Shown here: positions 10,690-20,929 of the stretch, piece by piece | Layout of the letters: every line of letters begins with the position of its first letter | Numbering within the stretch: position 1 is the first letter of the stretch | From: Isoetes taiwanensis | Taxonomy: Eukaryota > Streptophyta > Lycopodiopsida > Isoetales > Isoetaceae | Length of the DNA: 64,000 nt | Assembly: GCA_021234155.1 (NCBI GenBank) | Contig: JAJEKV010000003.1 | Span: 34,581,166-34,645,165, forward strand | Direction of reading: 5' to 3' | The notes under the pieces: generated by a model | Told to the model about the DNA's origin: nothing | The model's input: only the letters and a program-made list of their open reading frames with translations | Database searches by the model: none | Position numbers and translations under genes: made by a program

Positions 10690-11960
10690 AATAGTTAGAT
10701 ATGTCCCCGTAATCTTAGGTAAGGACTTCAAAAATTAAGGATTTTAACGTCCATGAACAGTGTTGGCCATGGGACCCAAACAACAGAAGGGCATATGAAA
10801 GCCCAAAATTGTAAAGATCTAATAAAATAAAATGGGGAAATTGTAAAAATGCCCTTGTATTTTGATGAATTTATCAAAATACCCCTGTATCTTTTTTATT
10901 TATCAAAATGCCCTGATTTTCTATACTGAAAATTACTCCCGATCTGCCAAATGTTTCGCAGACAGATAGCCCACTGGTAACCATCGATTTGAAGTCCTTG
11001 GATCCTTCAAATAACCAGTCAATTCTCAATTCGAAATAACCCATCAATTCTCAGCTCAAATTCAAACAAATTGGTAGTTTTTTTTCTGACTTCCAGTCTT
11101 CAACAAAGCAAAATCATAGTTCTAGATCGGATTTTGGTCATGTTTTAATTGAGCAAAACTCGCCCACTATAGCAGCGATTTGATTTCTTACCTTCCAAGG
11201 AGAACTTTGATGTCAGCGTCCTGTTGCACTACTCTGCAACAAGAAATGAAGACCGATCGCCAACTTTGTGAATATAGGATAGATCGGAAAACAAATTTTT
11301 GAGTTATTATTGCATGTGAAGAGCCAAGGATTCGAAGTAAGCGACAGGTCGAAAGTTCAAAGATTTGCTAGCAGGTGAGATGATGAAAAACTTGTTGGAA
11401 GTGCCGAAATGAATTGCACAATCGTAAAAGATAATAATAGATAAAAGATAATAAAATAAAAGATAATACTAGGCCTAGTGATAATTTTGTGCTCCTTAAA
11501 TTTATTAGACATAACTAATCTAAGGATTGAAAGGTCATTGGTTTAGAATAATTGTCCGGCCTCCCCTATAAACTGTTCTTTTGTTGGCGTGCTTCCCTCA
11601 CTTCGCAAAACTCTTCTTTACGCTTGCACAACTGAATAGGAGAAAGGTCCTCGTGGACTGAAAAGCTAGTCCATTTGAGGTGGTTTCCATGCTAAAGAAT
11701 ATACAGTCGACTTAGTACATCTTGAAACTGAATCAAAAGGTGGCGAGGATGATTAGGGCACGTAGCCCCCACCTAGTAGCAGACACAACTCCTTCAGCAG
11801 GGACATGTATAACATTCGTAAAGAAATGCATGGCTATTCCATTTCACGCTTCCACAACTTCTTAGAGCCCCATTTGTGCATGACTTGGCATTATACATAC
11901 TTGAGGTTCTGGATAAGCATCTTCAATTATTGATCCCTCTGTAGTTATCATCGCCTACTT
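10690..11960. other. No gene recognised
   Basis: Low-complexity A+T-rich DNA. At 10840-10920 the phrase TTATCAAAATRCCC recurs twice, a common style of degenerate plant repeat. No coding stretch is supported. Confidence 0.5.
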
Positions 11961-11975
11961 ATATTTTCTTCTTAC

Positions 11976-12165
11976 TTGTCTAGTATCATCATTACTACAA
12001 AGGTTTTTCCCTTGAAAACCTTTCGAGGCAGGGGTTTTTTACTCCTAGTGGTAATGGTTGTACTAGGCTATTGTATGGGTCCAATGGCCTCTTGGTTTTT
12101 GTGGATGTGGACGTTGAAAAATCTATTCTATTTCATTCTATTCTATTCGGCAACCCCTATCATGC
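11976..12165 (+). repeat. Dispersed hairpin repeat with (TTCTA)n tail, copy 1
   Basis: It starts near ATTACTACAAAGGTTTTTCC, has a GAAAACC...GGGGTTTTTT inverted repeat, then ACTCCTAGTGGTAAT, and ends in a TTCTA-rich tail at about 12119-12160. The same plan occurs at 34141-34535 and 53900-54146. A pentamer-type tail is typical of a SINE-like retroposon, but I cannot name the family. Confidence 0.65.
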
Positions 12166-12379
12166 GTAGATTCAGTATCTTGGTGTCAGGCACTGAGGCA
12201 TCATGGGGAAAAATGAGAAGAAGAAGCAACTTTTATATGTCTCTTAAAAAAAACAACTGCTCTCTCGGTTTCCTCATTGCAATGTCATGTCTCATGCATG
12301 AGAATGTAAGAGCTAGGGCTAATCAATTTGTGGGTTATGTTCACTTCTTCCAATTCCCCATAATATGTGGACATTAGTT

Positions 12380-13150
12380 CTTCAATAATTTATACCAATA
12401 TTCATTCTTCTTCATGTTTTCAATCTTGTATTGATTAAAAAAAATTGCATTTTGGCTATAGATTGATAATTGTTTGAAGCCAAATGGTTCGAAACAACCT
12501 GAATCCTCGTATATATACTACAAAAAAAAAGCTATCACATGAAGTGCTTGCATGCATGTACTAGGGAATCTAAGGGACGAAGGAGGAAAGTCGAGGTGGT
12601 GCTTCCACAAGTGGCGGAGGTGCGAGTGGCACACCACCGAAAATTTCTTCTAAGAAACTCCGAATTCCCTCGACTCACCGATGTAAACCCATGTGGAGGC
12701 CATTTTCCCGACGTAAAATTCTCTAGTGTGGGTAGTTGGCTGCACCGCTAAAGGGTCCCTCTGATAACAAATGTAAAATCTAGTAAGAATAATGGCCTCC
12801 TCGTATCTAACAAACGTAAAAGTCTAGCAAGAATAATGGCCTCCTCGTATCTCTTCCATGACGTGCTCTTTTATTTCTCAAGGGTGGAAAAAAAACAACT
12901 TGAGTTTTGTCCCTTTTGATATGAACTTTAACATGCAAAAAAAGAGTATCAATATAAGAAGCAAGTTATTATGAGATTTCGGCAATGCATTTTGTCATTA
13001 TTTCAATCGTAGCAAGTGTGGGCCATCGTGGCCTTTTCATAAAAAAAGTCTTCAATATTTATGCCACGCATTGCAGCTCACGACGTTGCATTTTCTATGT
13101 AATGCATAAAAAAACAAGACCTTGTTGACAATATCTTGGGATAGATCATG
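12380..13150. other. No gene recognised; extensin upstream region
   Basis: Holds a short tandem duplication: the phrase AATGGCCTCCTCGTATCT occurs twice (near 12790 and 12835). The rest is A+T-rich, upstream of the extensin gene. Confidence 0.5.
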
Positions 13151-13178
13151 GCATGTCTACTAGACTAAAACATTTTAC

Positions 13179-13186
13179 TATAAATA
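13179..13186 (+). promoter_or_regulatory. TATA box of the extensin gene
   Basis: TATAAATA lies about 38 bases upstream of the extensin ATG. This implies a very short 5' leader. Confidence 0.6.
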
Positions 13187-13223
13187 GGTTGCATTGGTAT
13201 CGGTTGTTATTGAAGTTTCAGCT

Positions 13224-14109
13224 ATGGCGATCATAGGGCGTGCAGTGCCGATGTTGATGCCTCTGACTATGGTTCTTCTCTGCGTCGCTCTTGCGCTACA
13301 AGCTGAGGCCCATTATAATCATCCTCCAGTCTATAAGTACAAATCCCCACCGCCACCACCTCCTCCATACCATTATAAGTCTCCTCCTCCACCTCCTCCA
13401 GTCTATAAGTACAAGTCCCCTCCGCCTCCTCCATACCACTACAAGTCTCCTCCTCCGCCACCTCCAGTGTACAAGTCTCCTCGCCCTCCTCCCTACTACT
13501 ACAAATCTCCTCCTCCACCCGCTCCAGTCTATAAATATAAGTCCCCTCCACCACCATCGTACCACTACAAGTCTCCTCCTCCACCCCCTCCGGTATACAA
13601 GTATAAGTCCCCTCCTCCTCCTCCTCCCTATCACTACAAATCTCCTCCTCCACCGGCTCTAGTCTACAGATATAAGTCCCCTCCCCCTCCTCCCCTACCA
13701 CTACAAATCTCCTCCTCCACCCGCTCCAGTCTACAAATATAAGTCCCCTCCACCACCACCATACCACTACAAGTCACCTCCTCCACCCGCTCCAGTCTAC
13801 AAATATAAGTCCCCTCCACCACCACCATACCACTACAAGTCACCTCCTCCACCAGCTCCAGTTTACAAATACAGATCCCCTCCTCCTTATCAATACAAAT
13901 CTCCTCCTCCACCACCTCCAGTTTACAAATACAAATCTCCCCCGCCACCTCCTCCAGTTTATAAGTACAAGTCCCCTCCTCCTCCCGTTTATAAGTATAA
14001 ATCACCTCCTTCTCCTCATCATCCTTATACACATCCACACCCTCAGCCACATCCCTATTCTCATCCCCATCCACCTCACCACTATGAGTCACCACCACGT
14101 GAGTACTAA
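13224..14109 (+). CDS. Extensin-type hydroxyproline-rich cell wall protein, one-base frameshift
   Basis: Extensins are secreted, hydroxylated on proline, arabinosylated and cross-linked through tyrosines into the primary cell wall. The ATG at 13224 starts [20 protein letters not shown], a signal peptide ending AEA before HYNHPP. Then come many SPPPP modules alternating with YKYK and YHYK cross-link motifs. The C-terminus is His/Pro-rich and ends ESPPREY at TAA 14107-14109. Start-to-stop length is 886 bases, one more than a multiple of three. The repeat frame breaks near 13695 in a C-rich run (CTCCCCCTCCTCCCCTACC) and resumes in the next frame. Either the gene is a recent pseudogene or the assembly has an extra base there. 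Read as is, the protein would be cut at about 13740. A TATA box lies just upstream. Confidence 0.9.
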
Positions 14110-14520
14110 AGGATACATAGAAGCAATGAATAAATTGTTCGGTAAGTGCCTTTATTTCCCCGTGTCTTTATTTATAATGCATGTATATATGATTAAGAGT
14201 TGCATTGTATTGTCTTTTCTGCAGAGAATCAGAGAAGCTTACTTGTTATTGATAATTACTTTATGGAGGAGTAGTTTATCATGGGAGGAGAGACATATTG
14301 CACCTTTAAGGAAATAATAATATATGACAGGAAAAGCGGTGATGATATTTCTAATTTTAGAAATATTCGAAATATTGAATTTTAAATTACAATGTAAGAT
14401 GTCCAATTTCCTATCATGAAATGTATGGTGTAAATGGCTAAATCACTCTATGGCAAAATATGGGCCTTTGGAATCTAGAATATGTCCCGAAGAAATGTCC
14501 TATTATCAATTGAAAAATCT
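14110..14520. other. Extensin 3' flank
   Basis: A+T-rich 3' flank with AATAAA-like words, including one near 14127. No further gene is visible. Confidence 0.45.
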
Positions 14521-14740
14521 TAAAGAAGGCGATGGTCTAGTGGTTAGACCTTTGGTCTGGCTTCATGCATCCAGCCACAAGTTCAAATCCCACTGACTAT
14601 AGTTGGATGGGAGATGTGGGTGAGTGCAAGTCTCATCGTACGGGGTGCGTATCCACAAGGAATGAAGGGAAAAAATATACCTTAAGGACTATGCCACTAG
14701 GTTCATGCCTTCCCATTTGCGGCCTAGCTAAAAATGTAAG
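14521..14740 (+). mobile_element. tRNA-derived SINE
   Basis: A-box GATGGTCTAGTGGTTAG and B-box AGTTCAAATCCC are spaced as in a tRNA gene. They are followed by a non-tRNA body beginning ACTATAGTTGGATGG. The shared TTGGATGG/CGGATGG motif suggests the same broad family as the copies at 7.5-7.8 kb. Confidence 0.65.
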
Positions 14741-14794
14741 AATATAGAAACAACATGCGACCTAGCTGAAAATATAAGAATATAGAAACAACAC
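14719..14794. repeat. 38-bp tandem duplication
   Basis: Two diverged units begin GCGGCCTAGC (14719) and GCGACCTAGC (14757), each ending AAGAATATAGAAACAACA. Confidence 0.8.
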
Positions 14795-14799
14795 GAACA

Positions 14800-16130
14800 A
14801 AAACAACGACCATAACGTTTTGCATTATAAAGAGCAGAACATAGAAGAACAAACACCTCTACTCCACTCATGACATATCTATAGTGTAATCTTGAATGGA
14901 ATGTATTTGGCATTGATAGTTGCAAGGGGGGTTCACATCGTTTTAGCAAGTGAGTGACCCAAAGGGGTTTATTTTGGACTTGAACCATACATATACTCTT
15001 ACCTGGGGGGTTTTTTAAGGTGACTCTGGTATAATATGTGGCTGAAATAGGGGTTTTGGGAAGATTTCTAAGGTGTATACAAAGGGAGTTTTTGGCAACC
15101 TCTTGCACGCACATGAGGTACCCCTAATATGATAGGTGCATCCCCGGGGGATAATTGATAGAAACACACTCAATGGCTTATTTATGATCACCATCTGCAA
15201 TGATGGCTCCATCTCACTCTGAGTTTTTGGCTCATTCCAATACCATCCACCTTCTCCTTTGGCTTCAAAATCTCCTCCTCTGATATAGATGATAGTTTTC
15301 ACATCTATGACAGAAGGAATATAAAGTTTCAATGACATCTCCATATTGTATGCAACTGATTCTTCTGATTATGCAGAATTACTGATTCAATTCTGATCAT
15401 CCTATTTATACATAAACAACCCAGGGCTCAACTTTTTTGTCAGCTGGTAGATTAATGGATATATGGCTCTTATGATTTAGCCTCTATGGACCAGGATAAC
15501 TTTCTTCTTTATCTAACTAGTGCTTTTAGCACATTATCCTCTTGTAACATCGTGGAACATAGATGCAACTTACATCATTCCTCGAAGCAATGCAGAGCTT
15601 TGCACAACCAGGAAAGTCTTTTAGCATTCTTGTTACAGGGCATGAGATGCTCAATTCTAAGAACACAGTAGATGTCCGAGAAACTTAGATAAGTGTTCTA
15701 CCCTGCAAAGGAGATTGATACACTACTTGACAACCTCAAAAACTTTATGTCGAAATGGTGCAATGAGCTACAAATCAACAATCAAGTTAATTAGAAAGAT
15801 TGACTTTCAGTAACTATCAACCAATACAAAAAAAATCTCATTGGAAAGTGATATATTCAAAAAATTGAAATTTCAAGAGCAAAAAATAAAGAAAAAGCAA
15901 AAGCCCTTACAAGATCACAAGGGATCCTTTTATAGTCCAAAAACCCCTAACTTCATTATCCACCTCTCGCAATTGGGAGTTAGCTGCTAATAGAGAGAAC
16001 AATCATTCCTGACCATCATGAGGGAAAGTTGGAAAAATACTGCTAACTAATTCCTGATGTTATCTATGGGTGTAAATTCTATACTGGTGATCAAAAAACG
16101 CTGACACCAAAGACCTAAAGCACTTGGATC
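14800..16130. other. No gene recognised
   Basis: Contains T- and G-rich runs (15005-15015) and decayed frames only. The minus-strand frames at 14728-15344 are repetitive in composition (CCTGGGGGG context) and carry no domain that I can identify. Confidence 0.45.
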
Positions 16131-16138
16131 CCGGCGTA

Positions 16139-16280
16139 ATAATGCCGGTTCAGCTCGCCATAAGCTTATAACCGCCATAGCCATAAGCCATAGCTTTTAG
16201 TCGAACTTTTCTGGCGCCATAGCCATAGCTTTTAGTCTGGGAATTTTTCGGCGCCATAGCCATACCGAAAGCCAAATGGA
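16139..16280. repeat. GCCATAGCCATA short-repeat cluster
   Basis: The block GGCGCCATAGCCATAGC followed by TTTTAGTC occurs in near-identical tandem form, with further partial copies. It looks like a MITE or minisatellite remnant. The minus-strand frame reading YGYG is an artefact of it. Confidence 0.6.
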
Positions 16281-16457
16281 AAGCATGTCGAATGGCGAAG
16301 CGTGATGTTAGAAGATTTTGTGGAAATGCATGGATTGTCGGATGATGGACTAATTCCGCTCTAAAATGAAATATTTGAGAAAAAATCACCAAAGAAGATT
16401 GGCTATCGGTTTGGAGAGAGGAGATAAATTCGCAACCGATAAAAAAAATCTCGGGTA

Positions 16458-17640
16458 ATGTACCACATCCGAAAAGAACAATTACAAACATTGATAAAAA
16501 AAGCTTTATCGAGAGTGAGGGATTATGCAATAATGAGGTCGAAAAAAACGGATAGCCTATGCTTTTGCATGGGAAAATTGCATATCCTGCACAAAAATCT
16601 CGAAAAGCACAAGGTAAATTGGGGTCTGGCTGGAGCTCAAATTATGAAATATGAGGGAGGTGTAGGAAGCTTTGAATCATTGGAACCAAAAAATACAGAG
16701 AAGAAGACGGTAGAAGGCGAAGAAAAAGAAGTTGGCGGGGGAATCTTTTATTTTGAGCACGAAAATTGTACATAATATATAACCGATCGAGAATGAGATC
16801 ACCAGAATTTCTAGTGAGAGAGAAGCTTGTGCATTGGAGTTGAATGACATCCTTGTCACATTGGCAGCAGAGGATCTCTCAAACCAGGCTTTAAGTGGCA
16901 ATGTATATTGAGCAAATGAAAAAAGAATTAGAACTCAAAAATCTTTGCTTGGGTAACTCCTGAAAGTTAGAAAAAGACATTGCCGAAGCTTGAAACAAGT
17001 ATTATGCTTGAGACCTATGCAAAAAAAAAAAAAAATGGCAAGTTACAGGAAGGTCAATCCAAAACACAAAGATCAAGAAGGGATGAATTGCAAGGTGAAC
17101 TTCACATGAAGGATGCTAACCTCTCAATACTGAGATCAAACCTCAAAAACTTGGAAGAACTGAAAGGTATGAAATTTTCACCAATTAGAGTCAATGCAGT
17201 TAGTAGAGACTTACCTGTGCTATTTGAGGACGCTTGTGCTGCATGTGGATTAGCATTCTCCAGCAATTACAGGTTATCAGTAAAACTAAAATGTGATCAT
17301 GAGTATCACTTAATGTGCACAGCTTTGTTGGCTAAAGGTAAATGCATTGTTTGCACTTCATCTATCAGTTCTGCTTTATTTTTAGAGCTTGGTATGGCGG
17401 TGCTCGTGGGCTAGGCGTGCTTGAAAATGGGGGATCACCTTCCATTGTACATGATAGGATATCAACTTTTGGAAATCTTGCTCTGCTACCCTCAACTTCA
17501 AGATCTCCTTATAAGATTGGAGCAAATAATGTTATACTAACAGATGATGAGGGTGAAGCTGCTACAGAAAACCTTGGGAAGGTTGTTGAGGGGAAAGGAA
17601 ATTCAGAGTCACATCAAAGAGTGTGACGAGGAGATAGAAG
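16458..17640 (+). pseudogene. Coiled-coil plus RING-like zinc-finger gene remnant, copy 1
   Basis: Plus-strand coding pieces include EREACALELNDILVTLAAED and QMKKELELKNL near 16795-16950, and DANLSILRSNLKNLEEL near 17110-17160. These are heptad-like and predict a coiled coil. A zinc-finger segment follows at about 17230-17360: CAACGLAF, then LKCDHEYHLMC, then GKCIVC. The Cys/His spacing is RING-like but incomplete as a ubiquitin-ligase RING. An acidic tail (ILTDDEGEAATEN) follows. The pieces sit in different frames with stops between them, so the gene is decayed or multi-exon. A diverged relative lies at 36600-37440. It converges on the DDE-like gene that ends at 19473 on the other strand. 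Function unknown. Confidence 0.5.
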
Positions 17641-18294
17641 TGGTGAAGGAACATTCAAGAAAAGGAAATTTTCACCCAAATCAAAAGTGCAGTTCCAAAG
17701 AAACGAAAAAGCAAAGATAAAGCAAGGAGAAAGGAGAAGCACCTAAGAGGACTTATCCATTCGTAAGCAAGAAGAATCTGAAAGATGCATTAGAGGCTGA
17801 TGAGAATACAAGTTTAGAGTTGCAAACAAAACAACGGATGAAGCACTTGTAGCACTTAATAATGCTGCTACTTGGGAAAGCATCATCACGACAGTCAATC
17901 TGCTGCCACTGCTGTTGTTGAAGTAGAAGATCGGGGTCCAACTCCAAAAGAAGGTATTCTATTTCAAGCTATACTTGATGCTCTGAATGACAAAAATGAT
18001 TCTCATCTCAATCAAGAGTCCGTTACATGAAAATTAGTCGGCCTTGATTCCATGCGAGGACAATTGGAGATAATTCCATATCAATGAAAGGCGGTGTTGT
18101 AGCCATTAGAAGGTATTTGAGTGTTCATTATAGCCATTTGAGTGTTATTAATAAAAATTTAAATTGCTTTGCAATGGTTGTTTGAATTTGTTTTGTTCTA
18201 ATGTAGGTCTGCAAAAATTCAAACAAATTTGATAATGAAAAGAGAAATCAAACATCATCAATAAAGTGAAGAAAAGGAGATATAAAAAGGAGAG

Positions 18295-18525
18295 TGAAAC
18301 TATAGTTCAACCAACTATAGTTGAGCCAAATATAGTTGAGACATTTGAAACAAGTGTTGAGCCGACTTTTGTTCCACAAAAGATAGTTTGAGAGGCAAAT
18401 ATAGTACAACCAACAATGGTTCAACATTGTGTTGATCGTGATTGCCAAGACATTTGAAACAAGTGTTGAGCCGACAAGTTTGCCGCCAAGTGTTGAGCCA
18501 GCCAGGTTCAACAAGTAAAAGCAGC
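18295..18525 (+). repeat. TGTTGAGCC short repeats in a decayed coding stretch
   Basis: ACAAGTGTTGAGCCGAC occurs twice, with partial variants. The frame reads VEPT/VEPN repeats (TIVEPNIVETFETSVEPTFV) and is interrupted by stops. Probably part of the same plus-strand remnant as the ORFs on either side. Confidence 0.45.
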
Positions 18526-18876
18526 ACATAGCGAGATATCATGGTGAGTAGAAAGCTATTGATTATGGACCTCAATGATATTTTTTGTTAAAACATATTC
18601 AAAAAAATATGGCCCACACATTATAGAGTATACAAAAACAAGATAGTTTTATTCGGGCACGGTGTTACGTAATTTTTAAACAAGGTAAGTGTTTACTATG
18701 ACTTGGCTATATGGTCATCTATGGTGGTTTCAATACAAAGGAGGTGTTACGAAGTTGTGTCCATTACTTATACACATGTTTGTTTTATTTGGGGACAAGA
18801 GTTTTTGTGACAAAATGCCTTTTCACGTTACACGGACATGTTGACAAACCGGTGTTCATGAAACCTTTGGAAAAAG

Positions 18877-19266
18877 GTGTCTTTGCCGGTTCCTCAATAC
18901 ATGAAAGATGTATTTTGGTTGATGATTTCGGTTTATAAAACATTCTTGTCTCCACCTTATACAACTGTTATTGCAGCAAGCATGAGGATTGAAGAATTTA
19001 AGTCAAGTTCAAGTTTGCTAGTGGATTCCATTTTTCCATTGTTGTATCAACTTGCAATGGATGATAACTGGAAGATATTATTGAAGAGAACACAACTTGT
19101 GGATTTCTTTGATATGGAGGCCGTGGAAATTCTTGAGAGGTTGGATGCAGCAATGTTAACAGTTCCTCATCAGGTTTCTTTTGATCTCTATTACTCTACA
19201 TTTGTGAAGTGGTCGAAGCAATGGCGGATAGCAAGTTCATCAACAATTCTGCCTTGCAACACCTGA
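18877..19266 (+). CDS. Unrecognised ORF, helical protein
   Basis: The longest clean frame in this stretch starts at TTG or at an ATG six codons later (MKDVFWLMISVYKTFLSPPY) and runs to the TGA before 19267. Composition is protein-like with amphipathic helices (WKILLKRTQLVDFFDMEAVE, then LERLDAAMLTVPHQVSFDLY). No domain is recognised. It ends about 210 bp from the end of the convergent DDE-like gene. The two may be genes of one old mobile element, which is inference from layout only. Confidence 0.4.
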   Translation: MSLPVPQYMKDVFWLMISVYKTFLSPPYTTVIAASMRIEEFKSSSSLLVDSIFPLLYQLAMDDNWKILLKRTQLVDFFDMEAVEILERLDAAMLTVPHQVSFDLYYSTFVKWSKQWRIASSSTILPCNT

Positions 19267-20929
19267 AACAATTTGTAAATAGTTAGGTGAAACACATTGT
19301 AAATAGTCAACTGACAGCCAGCCATTTTTGTTGTTCATGTAGGCTGGCCAATTTTGTATACATTTTGATATATCCTTTGGATCTGGATATACTTATTAAG
19401 TTATCAATGAATATTTTTATCTTCTTTGCACAATTGATGATTAGAAACTGTTATCAACTTGAAGGCGGTTGCTCATTATTTGTTGGCATGTACGCTCATC
19501 CATACTATCTGAGGGTTGTCTTTCACCAAAGTCATGTCAAATTTGCAAATCCTAACGAGGTGGCTGTGCACTGTGGCTAGTGGTTTGTCTAAAAGAAGTT
19601 GAAAACTTAATTCTCCTTCCAATTGTTTGTAATAGTAGCCAGAAAGTATGACCTCACCAATTCCAAAAACATTGCCCCAGCCATCTTCATAATCATCTAG
19701 TAATGTGTTCTTTGTCTCAATACATTTCAGGACATAAAAGTCTACACCCTCAGCATTGCCTTCTTCTGCATTCACTGCAAAATTGTCCCCTACTTCTACA
19801 TTAGAGCTGATCAGATCATGGTCACCATCATCTTCACTATCGGGCCTCCTGCCTCTTGAGACACAACCTCATTGTCGGGAATTTCTGCAGTTCGCTCTTT
19901 TGGGACCAACTCATTTGTCTTCCAACCTCCTATAATGAGATTTAGTGCTCACTGGGAGTCCCATTTCCTTTGCGTAGCAAGACATGCAAAAACATGACAA
20001 AGGTCTATGTGCAAGCTTCAAAGGATTTTCTCTATCAAAAGGCCTGATGCAATGAATTTTAGTTGTCCCTTTGAGGGTCTGAGCATCATACCTTTCTGAT
20101 CTATCTATACTATGAGGGTCAATTTCCCAAAAGTACCTGCAGGCAACAATTAATCAAGTGCTGTAAGTGCTTAACTGCTGTAAGTGCTGTAACTGTTGTA
20201 CAGGTAAGTAAACATTCCAATAACAAAAAAAAAAGTTCAAAATGTTATATTTGTACATAAATGGCCTTCAACATGTATAAAACTAGTAAAGTATCACCAA
20301 ACATACATAAAAATCATGAACAATAATTAGACTAAAATACAGGTCTAAGTGCTTCAAGTGCTACAAGTGCAGTACTTACCTGTGTATATCGGAATCAGAT
20401 GAGCTGTTGGTAAAGAATTCATTTAGAAATCGAACGACATCTGCAGCACACTGGAGTTTTCTCCCATTATACTTCAGTTGTTCCTTTGTGAGAAATCTTT
20501 TTACCACTGCTCCTTGGCCATCATGCTCACCTTTTCCATGCGAGCTGGCAAAGAAATTCCAAATAATCTCCTTCCCAAGATCTCTGTACCATCTACCCAA
20601 GAAATAGAATGGTCTTGCAAACTTAAATTGAGATGAACAACCATCTGACCATACATAATGCTTGGAATATTGAATACCATTTAACTCCAACCAAGTGGCA
20701 TGTTTTTTTTTTTTTGAGGGTAAGATTATAAATATGTATTAAGGAATAGAAAATATGTACAATAGGAACCCTCTGAAGGGTAAGTACTGATGTAGAGGAA
20801 GTCCAGGCATATGTACTACAGAGGGCTTCTACTCGTCTTCCCCACTGCTAGTTACTATAAGGAGAATCGCCTTTCTTCGCCAAAGAGTGGGTACTATAGA
20901 GAGAGCCAGCTCCATTCCAATGTAGGATC

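Noticed and set aside
13267-14098. Antisense and alternate-frame ORFs across the extensin gene
   Set aside because: They are shadows of the proline codon repeats.
16150-16530. 126-codon minus-strand ORF with YGYG text
   Set aside because: It is produced by the GCCATAGCCATA repeat and has no domain.
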